DNA of 5,937 nucleotides, from contig MFJZ01000043.1 in NCBI GenBank assembly GCA_001781025.1, forward strand, positions 1 through 5,937, read 5' to 3'. The notes beneath the pieces are model-generated. The model was not told the origin of the DNA, did not search any database, and was given only the letters and a program-made list of their open reading frames with translations. The position numbers and the translations under genes were made by a program. Positions 5,635 to 5,937 of this stretch are shown here, piece by piece (the first letter of the stretch is position 1; each line of letters begins with the position of its first letter). This stretch comes from Candidatus Gottesmanbacteria bacterium RIFCSPLOWO2_01_FULL_49_10 (lineage in GTDB: Bacteria > Patescibacteriota > Microgenomatia > UBA10105 > UBA927).

Positions 5635-5660
5635 TGTAGCGAGGTAAAAAAGAAATTCAT
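5595..5660 (-). CDS. Phenylalanine leader peptide (21 aa, MNFFFTSLQRGS...)
   Basis: A regulatory peptide whose translation, not its product, should matter. It has 21 codons from ATG at 5660 to TAA at 5597-5595. Residues 3-5 are encoded by TTC TTT TTT (5654-5646), a run of three Phe codons; the rest reads TSLQRGSLGDMSTSNQ. A Shine-Dalgarno AGAGGA (5669-5664) precedes the ATG, with a rather short gap. An in-frame ATG at 5687 would add nine residues (MQIQTQRGL) but sits only a few bases from the predicted transcript start and has no ribosome site. The Phe run lies just before segment 2 of the attenuator, as stall-based control requires. E. coli pheM, recalled as [14 protein letters not shown], is the functional analogue; no homology is claimed. 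Proteins this short are usually missed by gene callers. Confidence 0.75.
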   Translation of the reverse strand: MNFFFTSLQRGSLGDMSTSNQ

Positions 5661-5698
5661 CAATCCTCTTTGGGTTTGGATTTGCATGGTCTTTTTGT

Positions 5699-5727
5699 AT
5701 TGTAACGCGCTGATAGACTCCCGTCAA
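5699..5727 (-). promoter_or_regulatory. Sigma-70-type promoter of the attenuator leader
   Basis: On the - strand: -35 TTGACG (5727-5722, 5 of 6 matches), an exact 17-base spacer, and -10 TACAAT (5704-5699, 5 of 6). The predicted start is near 5692. The -35 begins at the base immediately after the stop codon of the aminotransferase gene. It is the best promoter match I found in the window, and its position just ahead of the leader peptide and the terminator supports both. Confidence 0.75.
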
Positions 5728-5937
5728 TTAGATAAATGATTCCATGCCCATCGAGAATCGCATCATGTTCTCTTTCGGGTCATCTTCAAATACATCGCCC
5801 GGAACGCCCACGATGCCGGTTTCTATAAAAAGATCGAGAAAATCATATCCAGGCTCCAGTTTGGCATACATGTAGAGAGGGATATCGCGATGAACCGATG
5901 AGAGGGCCACTATCGGCGGGCGACCATCCTCAGTAAG
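5728..5937 (-). CDS. C-terminal end of a PLP-dependent aminotransferase (class I/II), 5'-truncated by window
   Basis: The open frame runs from the window edge to the TAA at 5730-5728, giving 69 residues; the true start lies beyond 5937. The fragment shows the small-domain end typical of fold-type I aminotransferases: DIPLYMYAKLEPGYDFLDLFIETGI corresponds to the 'G-Y-f-L...ef...ll...gV' strand-helix. GVPGDVF then matches the 'vvPGsaFG' loop, and ENMMRFSMG matches the 'gyvRis' strand with its conserved substrate-carboxylate Arg. The lysine that binds PLP would be upstream. The subfamily and amino acid substrate cannot be told from this part. A GTG at 5910 could be mistaken for a start but lies inside the conserved region. 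There is no terminator between this stop and the attenuator promoter, so read-through transcripts would also pass the attenuator. Confidence 0.7.
   Translation of the reverse strand, partial: LTEDGRPPIVALSSVHRDIPLYMYAKLEPGYDFLDLFIETGIVGVPGDVFEDDPKENMMRFSMGMESFI

Larger units (their letters stand above)
5545..5692 (-). promoter_or_regulatory. Ribosome-mediated phenylalanine attenuator leader of the pheS/pheT operon
   Basis: A leader RNA of about 148 bases, from the predicted start near 5692 to the end of the terminator T-run. It carries a Phe-rich leader ORF and four segments. Segment 1 is ACCCAAAGA (5675-5667) plus CCTCGC (5644-5639). Segment 2 is GCGGGGGTCTTTGGGT (5634-5619). Segment 3 is ACCCAAAGAAGCCCCGC (5577-5561). 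Segment 4 is GCGGGG (5556-5551) with six T's. Pairing 1:2 gives 6 + 9 pairs (one T-G), 2:3 gives 6 + 9 pairs with a small internal loop, and 3:4 is the terminator. A ribosome stalled at the FFF codons (5654-5646) would cover segment 1 and free 2 for 3, allowing read-through. Otherwise 1:2 and 3:4 form. The leader Shine-Dalgarno lies at the end of segment 1. The design matches pheM-pheST and pheL-pheA attenuators by architecture; no T-box motif is present. Confidence 0.8.

Noticed and set aside
5399..5692. T-box riboswitch upstream of pheS
   Set aside because: T-boxes are common before pheS in Firmicutes, but I see no T-box core (AGGGUGGnACCGCG-like) and no Stem I features. The leader has a translated Phe-codon ORF and four alternating segments instead.
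5545..5692. Stand-alone small RNA gene (promoter plus terminator)
   Set aside because: Promoter and terminator would fit an sRNA, but the FFF leader ORF, the antiterminator and the downstream pheS/pheT favour an attenuator. A terminated leader RNA would still be present in cells.
5728..5910. Complete 60-aa gene starting at GTG 5910
   Set aside because: The frame stays open to the window edge and matches only the C-terminal end of aminotransferases, so GTG is an internal Val codon.

Overview
The window looks like a piece of a small bacterial genome. The best fit is a Patescibacteria/CPR member, perhaps of the Microgenomates or Parcubacteria type. This rests on the reduced PheT, the style of the PheS and PheT sequences, the Pro/Thr-tailed penicillin-binding protein and the compact spacing. 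It is inference from sequence style, not a phylogeny. TGA ends at least two of the genes, so the recoded-TGA lineages (Gracilibacteria/SR1) are unlikely.

Layout: (1) 1-1448, + strand: the C-terminal two thirds or so of a class A-type penicillin-binding protein, entering the window at the Lys of its catalytic SxxK motif. (2) 1449-1590: a convergent intergenic gap with a perfect 36-bp palindrome, probably a bidirectional terminator. (3) 1591-5398, - strand: an operon read right to left as a 65-aa unknown protein, pheS, a DUF2000 (PTH2-fold) protein and pheT. (4) 5399-5727: a 329-base stretch with no ordinary gene but full of RNA structure. (5) 5728-5937, - strand: the C-terminal end of a PLP-dependent aminotransferase.

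The most interesting part is region 4. On the - strand it holds a near-consensus sigma-70 promoter (TTGACG-N17-TACAAT). Next comes a short ORF with a Shine-Dalgarno, encoding a 21-residue peptide that starts MNFFF (three consecutive Phe codons). Four RNA segments follow that can pair 1:2, 2:3 or 3:4, and the 3:4 hairpin is followed by six T's. This is the classical architecture of a ribosome-mediated phenylalanine attenuator, as known for pheM-pheST and pheL-pheA of enterobacteria, and it lies upstream of phenylalanyl-tRNA synthetase genes. The likely logic is that low Phe-tRNA stalls the ribosome at FFF, the 2:3 antiterminator forms and pheS/pheT are made. With ample Phe-tRNA the terminator forms.

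The synthetase itself is unusual. PheT lacks the N-terminal EMAP/OB-fold tRNA-binding domain. In its B3/B4 editing domain a Phe stands where the editing Glu (E. coli beta-E334) is expected. A DUF2000 protein with a peptidyl-tRNA-hydrolase-2-like fold sits between pheS and pheT. Whether that protein handles misacylated or peptidyl tRNA is speculation, but the combination can be tested.
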